A DNA stretch of 64,000 nt from Clostridiales bacterium (lineage in GTDB: Bacteria; Bacillota; Clostridia; Lachnospirales; Lachnospiraceae), in NCBI GenBank assembly GCA_020859995.1, contig JAJBVE010000197.1, positions 1 to 64,000 of the forward strand, read 5' to 3'. Within the stretch, counting starts at the first letter, position 1; every line of letters begins with the position of its first letter. This document shows positions 1-8,067 of this stretch, piece after piece. The translations under genes were made by a program, and so were the position numbers. The notes below the pieces were generated by a model, which worked only from the letters and a program-made list of their open reading frames with translations, searched no databases and was not told where the DNA came from.

Positions 1-45
1 GGCCCTTTGGAGGGCCAATACCAAACCACCGGTTGAACCGGTGGT
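1..45. repeat. Two adjacent palindromes at the window edge
   Basis: Two hairpin-forming inverted repeats lie head to tail. GGCCCT-ttgg-AGGGCC is at 1-16, and an ACCACCGGTT/AACCGGTGGT palindrome is at about 27-47. They end exactly where homology to Uma2-type nucleases begins. This suggests a short palindromic (REP/IS200-type) repeat inserted in or fused to the 5' part of that gene. The link to a mobile family is inference. Confidence 0.5.
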
Positions 46-362
46 GGCTGACTTATTTCGAGCCAGACATTACGGTAATTTGCGATCCGTCAAAATTAGA
101 TGACAAAGGATGCCATGGCGCCCCTGACTGGATTATAGAGATTGTATCCCCATCGAGCAAATACATGGATTATGTACGGAAAATGTTTAAATATCAGGCC
201 GCAGGAGTTCGTGAGTATTGGATTGTAGATGCTCAGAAGCGTTATGTTGCTGTTTATAACTTTGAGTCAAAATCAATGGATACCTATACGCTGTCAGACA
301 AAATTCCGGCTGGAATCTTTAACGGAGATCTGCAGATTGATTTCTTGGCACTAAATATCTGA
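33..362 (+). pseudogene. Uma2 family (DUF820) PD-(D/E)XK nuclease, 5'-truncated
   Basis: The C-terminal part resembles Uma2/DUF820 restriction-endonuclease-like proteins: FEPDITVICDPSKLDDKGCHG followed by APDWIIEIVSPSS and then REYWIVD. The family normally has 180-200 residues, and roughly the first 80 are missing. The frame is open back to base 3, but that stretch is palindromic repeat sequence, not Uma2-like. The 33 coordinate is a TTG start that falls inside the palindrome, so it is only a formal start. The D...ExV catalytic part of the fold is retained, but loss of the N-terminal half argues for a remnant. Alternatively an intact gene begins left of the window and is interrupted. Cellular role of the family is unknown. 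Confidence 0.55.
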
Positions 363-378
363 TCAGGAGGATCAAAAA

Positions 379-1053
379 ATGGAAGCATACAAGAAGGAAT
401 TTATCGAGTTTATGGTGGACTGTGAGGTGCTGCGCTTTGGCGACTTCGTGACAAAGAGCGGCAGACAGACTCCGTTTTTTATCAATACCGGATTTTACCG
501 CACGGGGACGCAGCTCTGCCGTCTGGGTGAGTACTACGCGCGGGCCATCGAGGCGGCTTTCGGGCTGGACTTTGACGTGCTGTTCGGACCGGCTTACAAG
601 GGGATTCCGCTGTCGGTCGCCGCGACCATGGCGCTCAGTGAGGAATATGGGAAGGAGATTCGATATTGCTCAAACCGTAAAGAGGTAAAGGACCATGGCG
701 ATGCCGGTATTCTGCTGGGCAGCCCGATCTGTGACGGGGACCGGGTGGTGATTATTGAGGACGTGACGACTGCCGGGACGTCGATCCGGGAGACCCTGCC
801 GATCATTCAGTCTCAGGGAAATGTGGATATACGGGGGCTGGTGGTTTCCGTAGACCGTATGGAGCGCGGCACCGGGGAAAAGAGCGCTTTGCAGGAGATT
901 GAGCAGACCTATGGTATGAAGACGACCGCGATCGTCACGATGGCGGAGGTCGTGGAGTATCTCTATAACCGGGAATATAAAGGAAAAGTCGTGATTAACG
1001 ATGCCATGAAAGCGGCGATCGACGCATATTATGAAAAATATGGTGTAAAATGA
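379..1053 (+). CDS. pyrE: Orotate phosphoribosyltransferase
   Basis: 224 aa. The enzyme joins orotate to PRPP to give OMP in cytosolic de novo pyrimidine synthesis. The PRPP-binding signature VVIIEDVTTAGTSIRE is at about residues 121-136, and KSGRQTPFFINTGFY near the N-terminus is typical of this clostridial subgroup. The family-typical flexible-loop region lies around residues 95-110. An AGGAGG ribosome site (364-369) lies 9 bases before ATG 379. Full length and intact. It stands alone here with no other pyr gene in the window, followed 17 bases downstream by a small membrane-protein gene. Confidence 0.93.
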   Translation: MEAYKKEFIEFMVDCEVLRFGDFVTKSGRQTPFFINTGFYRTGTQLCRLGEYYARAIEAAFGLDFDVLFGPAYKGIPLSVAATMALSEEYGKEIRYCSNRKEVKDHGDAGILLGSPICDGDRVVIIEDVTTAGTSIRETLPIIQSQGNVDIRGLVVSVDRMERGTGEKSALQEIEQTYGMKTTAIVTMAEVVEYLYNREYKGKVVINDAMKAAIDAYYEKYGVK

Positions 1054-1070
1054 GAAGTGGAGGTTTTTCT

Positions 1071-1223
1071 ATGAATGAACGCTTAGTGAGGGCAACGGAA
1101 AAAGCTGGCGTATGGAATCTGGTGCTGGGAATTGTAGTACTGGTCACGGGGATTGCGAGCGGAATTCTTCTTATACTAAATGCGGTCAGGCTGTGGAAGG
1201 CCGGGACTGGACTGGGGCTTTGA
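1071..1223 (+). CDS. Small single-pass membrane protein preceding vanZ-like gene
   Basis: 50 aa. MNERLVRATEKAGVWNLVLG is followed by a hydrophobic stretch (VLGIVVLVTGIASGILLILNA, about residues 18-38) and a basic tail. A GGAGG site (1059-1063) is well spaced, and its TGA overlaps the ATG of the VanZ-like gene by one base. That coupling supports a real gene despite its size. Function is unknown. It is probably a membrane partner or a translational leader of the neighbour. Confidence 0.7.
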   Translation: MNERLVRATEKAGVWNLVLGIVVLVTGIASGILLILNAVRLWKAGTGLGL

Positions 1224-1684
1224 TGAATCATTCAATGAGAAAAGGCATTAAAATTGTGGGGACGTGCCTGTTTCTGCTCTATATGGCGGGGCTCGTCTAT
1301 TTTCTGTTCCTTTCAGAGGATTTTGGACACGGCGGGACGGGGGAGTACAGCTATAATATCGTTCCTTTCAGGGAGATTCTCCGCTATATCCGCTACCGGG
1401 AAATGCTGGGGACGCGTGCCGTGCTGATCAATCTGCTGGGAAATGTGATCGGCTTTCTGCCTTTTGGAGCGTTGGTTCCGCTCATGGTAAGAGGGGCGAG
1501 GCGTGCGTGGCGTACGACGCTTCTGAGCTTTGAAGTCAGCGCACTGGTGAAGGTTTCACAGCTGATTTTTCAGGTGGGCTGCTTTGATGTGGATGATATG
1601 CTCCTGAATACACTGGGCGGATTGTTGGGTTACTTGCTGTTTCGAATTCTGAGTTTTTGTTATGTGAAGCTGGAAACGGCGTAG
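1223..1684 (+). CDS. VanZ family membrane protein
   Basis: 153 aa with an N-terminal membrane segment (residues 8-27), YNIVPFREI, and a second hydrophobic block LINLLGNVIGFLPFGALVPL, the hallmark of VanZ-like proteins. It continues with FDVDDMLLNTLGGLLGYLLF, the conserved acidic/asparagine motif before the last helix. VanZ relatives confer low teicoplanin resistance in some enterococci, but most homologues have no known role. I take ATG 1223 because it overlaps the preceding stop codon; a longer reading from 1112 would run into the upstream gene. Confidence 0.85.
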   Translation: MNHSMRKGIKIVGTCLFLLYMAGLVYFLFLSEDFGHGGTGEYSYNIVPFREILRYIRYREMLGTRAVLINLLGNVIGFLPFGALVPLMVRGARRAWRTTLLSFEVSALVKVSQLIFQVGCFDVDDMLLNTLGGLLGYLLFRILSFCYVKLETA

Positions 1685-1833
1685 GAAATACTTTGCTTCA
1701 GGTCTGCGTGTGATTGAGCTGCGTAAAAGTGCTTTGTGATGGGTCTGTCAGATGTATGGGTTGTGCGAAAATACGCAGAAAGACAGCTTTTCGAGTCAGT
1801 CAGAACAGAAAACCACAGTACGAGGGGATAAAA

Positions 1834-2163
1834 ATGGCGAAAAAAAGGGTATATTCATTTGTTGATAAAAAATATTCCGCAAACAGCATCGCGTCGTTGG
1901 TGTTGGGACTGATTGGAGTTGGTTTGCTTCTGCTGTTGCTTCTGGCTTCTTATTACCTGAAAGGGAGCGCCGGCTCCTGGATTGGAGCGGGCGGCGTGAC
2001 CGGGATTGTAATGACTCTGATGGGCCTGCGCTATGGATTTTTAGGCTTTCAGGACGATTGTAAATCTTATCTGTGCTGCAAGGCAGGAACCATTATCAGT
2101 ACTGTGGCCATTGTGGGCTGGTTTTTCGTGGTCTGTATTGGAATTGTGAATATGATACAATGA
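1834..2163 (+). CDS. DUF6142-like small membrane protein
   Basis: 109 aa. A short charged N-terminus (MAKKRVYSFVDKKYSANS) is followed by three or four hydrophobic segments at about residues 19-42, 51-68 and 84-107. The layout and the F-x-K-x-YS-x-x-SI opening resemble the DUF6142 family of Lachnospiraceae. Start ATG 1834 follows ACGAGGGGATAAA. A longer upstream extension lacks a good ribosome site and reads cysteine-rich, unlikely sequence. No function is known. Confidence 0.65.
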   Translation: MAKKRVYSFVDKKYSANSIASLVLGLIGVGLLLLLLLASYYLKGSAGSWIGAGGVTGIVMTLMGLRYGFLGFQDDCKSYLCCKAGTIISTVAIVGWFFVVCIGIVNMIQ

Positions 2164-2192
2164 AAGCCGCGCAACTGAAGATCGCTGCGCGA

Positions 2193-2312
2193 TTGTATAT
2201 CCCGTACGAAGTGCGGGATGCCCCCCGGCGAGGGGCGCGGTAGCGTTCTCGATTTTCTGCGAAAATCGGAACATAGCCTGCGTCCATACTCGCGGGCGAG
2301 TACGGACATATA
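2193..2312 (+). ncRNA. Cluster of four consecutive hairpins (possible structured RNA/repeat)
   Basis: Four separate stem-loops lie back to back: ATCCCG/CGGGAT (2199-2219), GCCCC/GGGGC (2220-2236), CGATTTT/AAAATCG (2250-2268) and a 12-bp stem GTCCATACTCGC/GCGAGTACGGAC (2282-2307). The last hairpin recurs at 7877-7903 with compensatory changes. The cluster sits in the leader of the 76-aa gene at 2334. It could be a small RNA, a leader structure or a composite intergenic repeat. No known riboswitch class was recognised. Confidence 0.4.
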
Positions 2313-2333
2313 TCACTCAGGAGATGATTTTTT

Positions 2334-2564
2334 ATGAAGATAAATCCGATGAAGCTTATGCAGCTTAGGGGTATGGAGGATCAGGTGAAAAACAGCCATC
2401 CAAAGCTGGAGCCATTCTTTGCCGCGGCCACGGCTGCGGTGGATGAGGGAACGGTGGTGGATGTCAAAATGACCACATCGGCTGGGGAAACCCTGCGCAC
2501 GAATATCTGCGTGAGCGCCGATGACATGGAAATGATCCGAAAGCTGAAGGAAGCTGTGGAGTAG
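2334..2564 (+). CDS. Conserved hypothetical protein
   Basis: 76 aa, soluble, starting MKINPMKLMQLRGMEDQVK with several Lys/Met residues and ending KLKEAVE. An AGGAGATG site at 2320-2327 precedes ATG 2334. No catalytic motif, signal peptide or membrane segment. I do not recognise a named family. The gene is followed at once by a terminator, so it is probably monocistronic. Confidence 0.6.
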   Translation: MKINPMKLMQLRGMEDQVKNSHPKLEPFFAAATAAVDEGTVVDVKMTTSAGETLRTNICVSADDMEMIRKLKEAVE

Positions 2565-2578
2565 ACAGATTTGCAAAG

Positions 2579-2637
2579 AATACACCGCGAAAACGCAGAT
2601 CCCATCGTTGGGAGCCGGTTTTTGCGGTGTATTTTTG
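2579..2637 (+). terminator. Rho-independent terminator (probably bidirectional)
   Basis: AATACACCGCGAAAA (2579-2593) pairs with TTTTTGCGGTGTATT (2619-2633) around a long loop and is followed by TTTTTG. It lies between the convergent 76-aa gene (+) and the GH3 gene (-), so it can serve both. Confidence 0.75.
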
Positions 2638-2680
2638 TTATTCCCGCGAAGCAACGAGTCAAGCAGCCAGAGTCATATGG

Positions 2681-5600
2681 TTATTTCCGCTCGATAGCGC
2701 GCACCAGCCGGATCCGCAGGGATTCCAGCTCCAGTCCGCTCTGTGCAACGTAGAACTTGAGGTAATGCATTTTACCCCGCACTTCTTTTTTGGCAGTCAA
2801 TTCTGACTTTTCCGATTCCCCATGCCAGGTATAGACATTCAATACGGTATTGTCCAGAGTCAGGGTGGCGGACATCTGTGCCAGCTCGCTGCCGTGAGAA
2901 GCAGCGGTGAGCGTAAAGTCAAACAAGCCCTCCTGTTTAAAATCGGCCGCGAAGGTGAAGGCGCTGCCCGCTTCCGGACATTGGCCAGCCAGTGGAATCG
3001 TGGTATCCGTGCCGATGGAGAAATATTCCATCTCATCGCCATTGATCAGGTTCAGGTCGGCGGGGGTGTTGATATGTGTCACATCCCTGTATGTACCGCA
3101 AAGCCTCTGCATGGCGGGGGAGGCCATTAGAAAACGGCAGATATTTGCAGCGTTTCGGACAAGCTCCGCGCGGGTGAGTGTCCCTTTTTTGAGGGCCTGC
3201 GGCTGTGTATCCTGATAGGTGAGCGCATCCTGTGTCACCATATAGATATCGTTCTGGGCTCGCACCATCGCGGCGAGGTTGTCGCGGGTGGCTTTCTCGC
3301 CCTCATCATTGATCCTGGTCCACCAGTCGGTCATGACCAGTCCCTGATAATGCCATTCTCCGCGCAGAATCGTGGTATTTAAATCGTAATTCCCGGCAGT
3401 CCAGATGCCGTTCACCGGGCCGTAGGTCGTCATAATCGAGCGGGTATGTCCGCAGCGAACACCCATCTCAAATGGTTTCAGGTAGATTTCGCGCAGCGCG
3501 CGCTCTGAAATAATACCGTCTGCCAGATGACGGTGGTACTCCTGATTGTTTGCACAGAAATGTTTCATGGTACCGCTGGCGGAATATCGATCCATACCAG
3601 TCACCTGCGCGACGGCCATGCATCCGGTCAGATACGGATCCTCCGAATGATATTCAAAATTCCGCCCGTTCAGCGGACTGCGGTGGATGTTGATGCCGGG
3701 ACCCAGCAGGGCGTCAATCTTGTTGGCATACAGCTCCAGACCCTCCATGGCAAACAGCTCTGTGACCAGAGACGTGTTGAACGTGCAGGCCAGAAGGGTG
3801 CCGTTGGGCAGGCTGAAGGCACTGGTGCCGCAGTCCATGCGGATGCCGGACGGTCCGTCGGAGCAGCAGCCCGCCGGGATATCGAAGTTTTTCAGCGATT
3901 CCGTAATTCCACCGAAGGCAGCGGCTGTGCCCGGAGTGACCTTCGGACTGCACATGCCCTCGCCGCGGGAGAGTGTCATCAGATCCTCATCGGAGAGTTG
4001 CGCCAGAAATTCTTCCATAGACACCTTTGCATCCATCACATCGCGGAGTCGGTATCCCTGATCGCCCGTGCAGGGCAGACAATCCGGCAGATTGTCAAGC
4101 CGCCGCTGTGCCGGAGAGACCGTGCGCAGAGGAACCGGCTCATATGTAAGGGCGCAGATCGTGTGAGATTGGCTGTATTCAGAGGCAGCAGGGCAGCTTG
4201 ACGTGCCGGAGCCATCTCTGACTGCGCTGGAGGAACTATCCGTGGCGGAAACAGTCCCTGGAATTGCGCTGGAAGAACCATTTGCAGTGTGAACGGTTTC
4301 GGAAATTGTGCTGGAAGAATCATTAGTAGCCGGATCTGTTTCGGAATAACTAAGTGGTTTTGTCACGGACTGAGGCCGGAACCGCTCGAAAGGTTTTACA
4401 GGAGCCATTGCTTCCTGGCACTGCGCAACGACAATTGACTGATCGAAAGAGAAATTTCCAACCAAAGATGCATCCCGCACATTTGCCCCTGCATAGATTT
4501 CATACATACCTTCCTCCAGCACGTAGCAGCTTTTGTGCCCGGTGGCGCCGCTGTCGTCATATGAGGCGAGACGGTCGGTGGGAACGTTTATAATCAAAGT
4601 CTCACTTTCGCCTGGAAGCAGCTCTTTTGTCTTGGCAAACGCACAGAGGTTGCGCAATGGCTTGCCAAGCTTTCCCTGCGGCGGATTTGCGTAAACCTGC
4701 ACCGTTTCCTTGCCCGGCCGGCTGCCGGTGTTTTTGACGGCGGCACGGATGGTAAAGAACCTGCTGTCTGTGGATGCAGCCGCAGCTGGATCCGCCGAAA
4801 CCGCGGAAACAGGGCATGCCGCAGCTGGATCCGCCGAGGAAGGATCTATTGTAACAAAATCCGCCGAAGCAGATTCCCCTGAAGCAGGCTCTGCCTGGCC
4901 GTTGAGACAGGTTTTTGCATCTTTCCAATATACTTTGAAAGAGCAGCTCGTCTCAAAATTCGTATAGGAGAGACCAAAACCGAACGGATAAAGGACCTTT
5001 TCCAGAGCAAAGGTCTCAAAGTAGCGATATCCTACGTAGATATCCTCTTGGTAATAGTTGGCAGATTCGGAACCAAAATTCCGGGTGGAAGGGTAGTCCG
5101 CCAGATCACGCGCAATGGTGTCGGAGAGTTTTCCGCTGGGGGAGACAGCTCCGCAGAGGACATCTGCAACGCCGCAGCCGCCTTCCATGCCGCCCTGCCA
5201 TGCGTAGAGTACCGCACCGGGATTTACATCTTCTACCCAGTTCATGGAAATAATATTGCCTGTATTTAAAACAACGGTCGTGCGTGGAAAAGCCGCACAG
5301 ACCTTTTTCAGCATGGCGAGCTCCGCATCGGTCAGATAGTAGCTGCCGGGGATCGCGGAATTGTCACGGTCTTCCCCTGCCGTGCGGCCAATCACAACGA
5401 TAGCTGCGCTCGCCTTTGCGGCTGCTTCCTGCACCAGAGTATCATCAAGCGGCATTTCCTCCTGGCTCCAGGGCTCCTGCCCCCAGCCGTTTCCCCGGTC
5501 AAAAGGATGATCCTCCACCCAATTCTGATAAACGGAAAGAAGGGGTTCATAAATGTGAATATTATTTTTTTCATATTCCCGCAGCCCGTCGAGAATGGAG

Positions 5601-5803
5601 TGCACGTAGGGGACATTTACCATGCCGCCCGAACCTGTGCCGCTTTTGTAATAATTCAGCTGGATCCGCCCGAACACCGCGACGGTATCTCCGGAGGCGA
5701 GTGGGAGAGAAGCGCGCTCATTGCACAGCAGGACGCAGCCCTCGGCGACTGTCTGTCTTGCGAGAGCACTGTATTGTTTCCAGTCAAGTGTGTAAGAATT
5801 CAT
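2681..5803 (-). CDS. Glycoside hydrolase family 3 beta-glucosidase-like, reversed domain order
   Basis: 1040 aa. The usual GH3 C-terminal alpha/beta sandwich comes first (AIVVIGRTAGEDRDNSA near residue 135; GGMEGGCGVADVLCG). A fibronectin-like module follows (about 350-460), and the TIM-barrel domain comes last (from about 600: CCSDGPSGIRMD, KHFCANNQEYHR). LVMTDWW near residue 848 carries the expected nucleophile Asp. Reversed order is known in some rumen and gut GH3 enzymes. Two low-complexity Ser/Thr/Ala-rich segments (about residues 302-345 and 484-552) are encoded by DNA repeats. No signal peptide, so it is probably cytosolic and acts on imported beta-glucosides. It starts 7 bases after the DUF4317 stop, suggesting one operon with that gene and the TraX-like gene. 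Confidence 0.85.
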   Translation of the reverse strand: MNSYTLDWKQYSALARQTVAEGCVLLCNERASLPLASGDTVAVFGRIQLNYYKSGTGSGGMVNVPYVHSILDGLREYEKNNIHIYEPLLSVYQNWVEDHPFDRGNGWGQEPWSQEEMPLDDTLVQEAAAKASAAIVVIGRTAGEDRDNSAIPGSYYLTDAELAMLKKVCAAFPRTTVVLNTGNIISMNWVEDVNPGAVLYAWQGGMEGGCGVADVLCGAVSPSGKLSDTIARDLADYPSTRNFGSESANYYQEDIYVGYRYFETFALEKVLYPFGFGLSYTNFETSCSFKVYWKDAKTCLNGQAEPASGESASADFVTIDPSSADPAAACPVSAVSADPAAAASTDSRFFTIRAAVKNTGSRPGKETVQVYANPPQGKLGKPLRNLCAFAKTKELLPGESETLIINVPTDRLASYDDSGATGHKSCYVLEEGMYEIYAGANVRDASLVGNFSFDQSIVVAQCQEAMAPVKPFERFRPQSVTKPLSYSETDPATNDSSSTISETVHTANGSSSAIPGTVSATDSSSSAVRDGSGTSSCPAASEYSQSHTICALTYEPVPLRTVSPAQRRLDNLPDCLPCTGDQGYRLRDVMDAKVSMEEFLAQLSDEDLMTLSRGEGMCSPKVTPGTAAAFGGITESLKNFDIPAGCCSDGPSGIRMDCGTSAFSLPNGTLLACTFNTSLVTELFAMEGLELYANKIDALLGPGINIHRSPLNGRNFEYHSEDPYLTGCMAVAQVTGMDRYSASGTMKHFCANNQEYHRHLADGIISERALREIYLKPFEMGVRCGHTRSIMTTYGPVNGIWTAGNYDLNTTILRGEWHYQGLVMTDWWTRINDEGEKATRDNLAAMVRAQNDIYMVTQDALTYQDTQPQALKKGTLTRAELVRNAANICRFLMASPAMQRLCGTYRDVTHINTPADLNLINGDEMEYFSIGTDTTIPLAGQCPEAGSAFTFAADFKQEGLFDFTLTAASHGSELAQMSATLTLDNTVLNVYTWHGESEKSELTAKKEVRGKMHYLKFYVAQSGLELESLRIRLVRAIERK
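4218..4345 (-). repeat. Degenerate ~57-bp minisatellite inside GH3 gene
   Basis: Three imperfect copies share GCGCTGGAAGAA-like and TTTCGGAAA-like cores and encode the Ser/Thr-rich linker (DPATNDSSSTISETVHTANG and similar). Reading frame is kept. A second repeat in the same gene is a 20-bp direct repeat (GCCGCAGCTGGATCCGCCGA) at 4779-4798 and 4818-4837. Confidence 0.6.
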
Positions 5804-5810
5804 AAGATAG

Positions 5811-6968
5811 CTACTCCTGTAAGTCAGTATTGTCAGTCGATACGCCCGTTTTCACCGGGATTCCGTTTACTTCTACCTCATCATCCGCCGGAATGACGAA
5901 GAAAAGCCGCCCGTCGATGACGCGCGTCTCGACGAGGTCTGCGCACTCCGGCTTCACAGAAATCACAATATTCGGCGTCTTGATTTCGAGCTTGCGGGTG
6001 CTGGCCACGTTGGTCACATAAAGCTCCGTCTGCGCACAGCCGGAAGCCTGCTCAAACTCTTCATCAAAATGCTCCAGAGCTTCGTCAGCCGCGCCGCTTC
6101 CTGCCAGAAGGCGCTTCACATCCCCACGGTCCAGGAGCACCGGATCGGGGTCATCCTTGTGCTCCTCCAGCAGCTCATTGAGAGAGGCATGGATATTTTT
6201 AACCGTCTCGTATGTACAGGCCTCACTCAGCGTCTCTGCGACCAGTGCATTAAAGGCATTCTTCTGTGACCCGGCGGTGAGGGGCAGCTCGCAGCCCAGC
6301 AGCTGCCGGGCAAAGTCCGCGTTCAGCTCGTCCGGGTTTTTCGAGTAATAGAGCAGTCCGTGGATATCCATGTTGCGGTCGGTAAAGGCGGGAAACAAAA
6401 ATCCTGTGACCGGCGGCTCGACAAACCAGTCGCGTATGCGCTCGCTGATGGTGTTGGTGTCTTCGTGGTAGCACAGGCCCGGCTTAGAGAGCTGCACAGG
6501 GCAGATCGAGCAGAGCAGAAACTCATAGACATCGTCTGAGGCATCAAACATTTCTATGTTATCTGACCCTTTTTTGGGAATGTCATAGGCGCAGTGGATC
6601 AGGATAATATAGTAATTCTCCGGATACAAAAAGGATTCGATGACCTTATCGTAAAAGGCGTCCAGCAGGGCGTCATCCTTCAGCTGGCTGTTTTTCAGCT
6701 TCAGCAGATATTCCTGTGCGCCTCCTCCTGCTTCCTGCTCCAGCGGAAACTCCATATCCAGCAGGTTTTTTCCAAGGGTACCGGACAGGGTTTTCTTAAA
6801 AATATCAAAATATTTGAACATTTCCTCCTCCGGAAGGGAGAGAAATGCCTCTTTCATGGTTGCCCGTTTTGTTTTTTCCGAATCTACATAGCAGCCGCAG
6901 ATCCGGGTGACCGGTGTCCGGTCCGGATGAAACAGCCGCTTTAACTCGGCGACTTCTTTCTTATTCAT
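5811..6968 (-). CDS. DUF4317 family protein
   Basis: 385 aa, soluble, with no signal or membrane segment. MNKKEVAELKRLFHPDRTPVTRICGCYVD is the conserved opening of the DUF4317 family, which is common in Clostridia and has no assigned function. Later conserved pieces include YYIILIHCAYDIPKK and DWFVEPPVTGFLFPAFTDR. The GGAGGAAG site is just upstream of ATG 6968. Only 19 bases separate it from the upstream TraX-like gene, and 7 bases from the downstream GH3 gene. Confidence 0.85.
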   Translation of the reverse strand: MNKKEVAELKRLFHPDRTPVTRICGCYVDSEKTKRATMKEAFLSLPEEEMFKYFDIFKKTLSGTLGKNLLDMEFPLEQEAGGGAQEYLLKLKNSQLKDDALLDAFYDKVIESFLYPENYYIILIHCAYDIPKKGSDNIEMFDASDDVYEFLLCSICPVQLSKPGLCYHEDTNTISERIRDWFVEPPVTGFLFPAFTDRNMDIHGLLYYSKNPDELNADFARQLLGCELPLTAGSQKNAFNALVAETLSEACTYETVKNIHASLNELLEEHKDDPDPVLLDRGDVKRLLAGSGAADEALEHFDEEFEQASGCAQTELYVTNVASTRKLEIKTPNIVISVKPECADLVETRVIDGRLFFVIPADDEVEVNGIPVKTGVSTDNTDLQE

Positions 6969-6987
6969 ACTTCCTCCTCAATTGGTC

Positions 6988-7740
6988 TTACCCGGCAAAG
7001 AAAACCTTTTCCAGCAGCGGCACACCCCAGGTGTTGATGGCATAAAGCACCATCAGATGCACGGGATAGAACCAGTAGAAAACGTATTTGAGTGAAATTC
7101 CGCGCTTTCCATTATAAAAATAAATTGGAATAAAAGCGATCGGAGCCGGCAGTTCCCACGAAATAGCGGCGGCTCCGCCGATGCACTGATAAATCCTGGT
7201 ATCGCGCATCAGATACAGCACAGCGATCAGAAATACACCCTTATAGTCGTAATCTGTATTTAACTTCCAGGCCAGCAGCATACCCAGCGCGACCGGCAGT
7301 GCCGAAAGAATCAGGCGGCGCGTCCCGTTGTCGGTGATCCATCGGATGGCGATCATGACAAGCAGGCCGATCAGCAGCGTAAAATAGACATTCTGCTTGT
7401 CCGGGTAATACCAGCTGCCTTTCAGCGCGATATCGAACGGAATCTCAGAAATCAGCGCAAATAAAAAGAGCCTTCCTGCGTATTTTTTCGGACTGCGCGT
7501 GTGTAAAAAACCTTCCACCAGAAGAAAGCAGAAGATCGGAAACGCAATCCGCCCGATATCACGGGAAATATTGTAGATGTTTACCCAAGTGCTGCGCAGC
7601 GAAGCGTCTCCCGTCACAGCGGGAAGGCGTGCAATGCTGCGGAGCACTGTCGCTCCGGTGTGGTCGATGAGCATTGTGATAATGGCAATCAGCTTCAGGG
7701 TACTGCCGGAAATACCAAAGTTTTGCAGCTTTTCTTTCAT
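6988..7740 (-). CDS. TraX family membrane protein
   Basis: 250 aa and strongly hydrophobic, with about eight predicted membrane helices. The N-terminal SGSTLKLIAIITMLIDHTGA is the TraX signature (LK-IA...MLIDH), shared with the F-plasmid pilin N-acetyltransferase TraX and the wider acyltransferase-like group. In Firmicutes most TraX-like genes are chromosomal and unrelated to conjugation. It probably acetylates or modifies a cell-surface component. First gene of a likely traX-DUF4317-GH3 operon. Confidence 0.85.
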   Translation of the reverse strand: MKEKLQNFGISGSTLKLIAIITMLIDHTGATVLRSIARLPAVTGDASLRSTWVNIYNISRDIGRIAFPIFCFLLVEGFLHTRSPKKYAGRLFLFALISEIPFDIALKGSWYYPDKQNVYFTLLIGLLVMIAIRWITDNGTRRLILSALPVALGMLLAWKLNTDYDYKGVFLIAVLYLMRDTRIYQCIGGAAAISWELPAPIAFIPIYFYNGKRGISLKYVFYWFYPVHLMVLYAINTWGVPLLEKVFFAG

Positions 7741-7876
7741 GATCTATCTTCCCTTCGCGCTGATAGAATACTTGTTTTCCATTCATTTGTCAAGAAAATG
7801 GTGCGCCTCTTTTTTGGCGCTTTTTCCGGCCGGTTGTGCGCGGCACAGAGTGGTCCGTGCGATCGGGGCGGCCTGC

Positions 7877-7903
7877 GTCCATACTTGCTGTGCAAATGTG
7901 GAC
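7877..7903 (+). repeat. Dispersed hairpin, second copy
   Basis: GTCCATACTTGC (7877-7888) pairs with GCAAATGTGGAC (7892-7903). Compared with 2282-2307, the loop-proximal stem changes C-G to T-A at one pair, and another position repairs a mismatch, so the fold is kept although the sequence differs. The flanks (GCCTGC before, ATAT after) are identical. Confidence 0.55.
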
Positions 7904-7917
7904 ATATGATGAAATGT

Positions 7918-7962
7918 AAAAAAAGCGCGGGGCGCCAAAGGGAAAAGCCTTGGACGCCCCGC
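7918..7962 (-). terminator. Rho-independent terminator of htpG
   Basis: Read on the minus strand, GCGGGGCGTCCAAGG / CCTTTGGCGCCCCGC forms a long GC-rich stem followed by a T-run (complement of 7918-7924). It is about 105 bases beyond the htpG stop codon. Confidence 0.85.
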
Positions 7963-8067
7963 ACAGGAACTGATTAAAATCTGTTTCTAGAGAGATTGTT
8001 TTTCGGATCCATTATTACGTTGATCCTCGCGAAGCAGCGATTCGGCACTTTCACAGCCGCGCAGATG

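Larger units (their letters stand above)
7741..8067. other. Intergenic region with dispersed hairpin and htpG terminator
   Basis: No convincing gene. It holds the 7877-7903 hairpin (relative of 2282-2307, flanked by the same GCCTGC and ATAT) and the minus-strand terminator 7918-7962. The promoter of the TraX-like gene is presumably in 7741-7860, but I could not define it. Confidence 0.6.

Noticed and set aside
3527..4201. Plus-strand frame inside the GH3 gene
   Set aside because: Antisense shadow; GH3 motifs on the other strand are clear.
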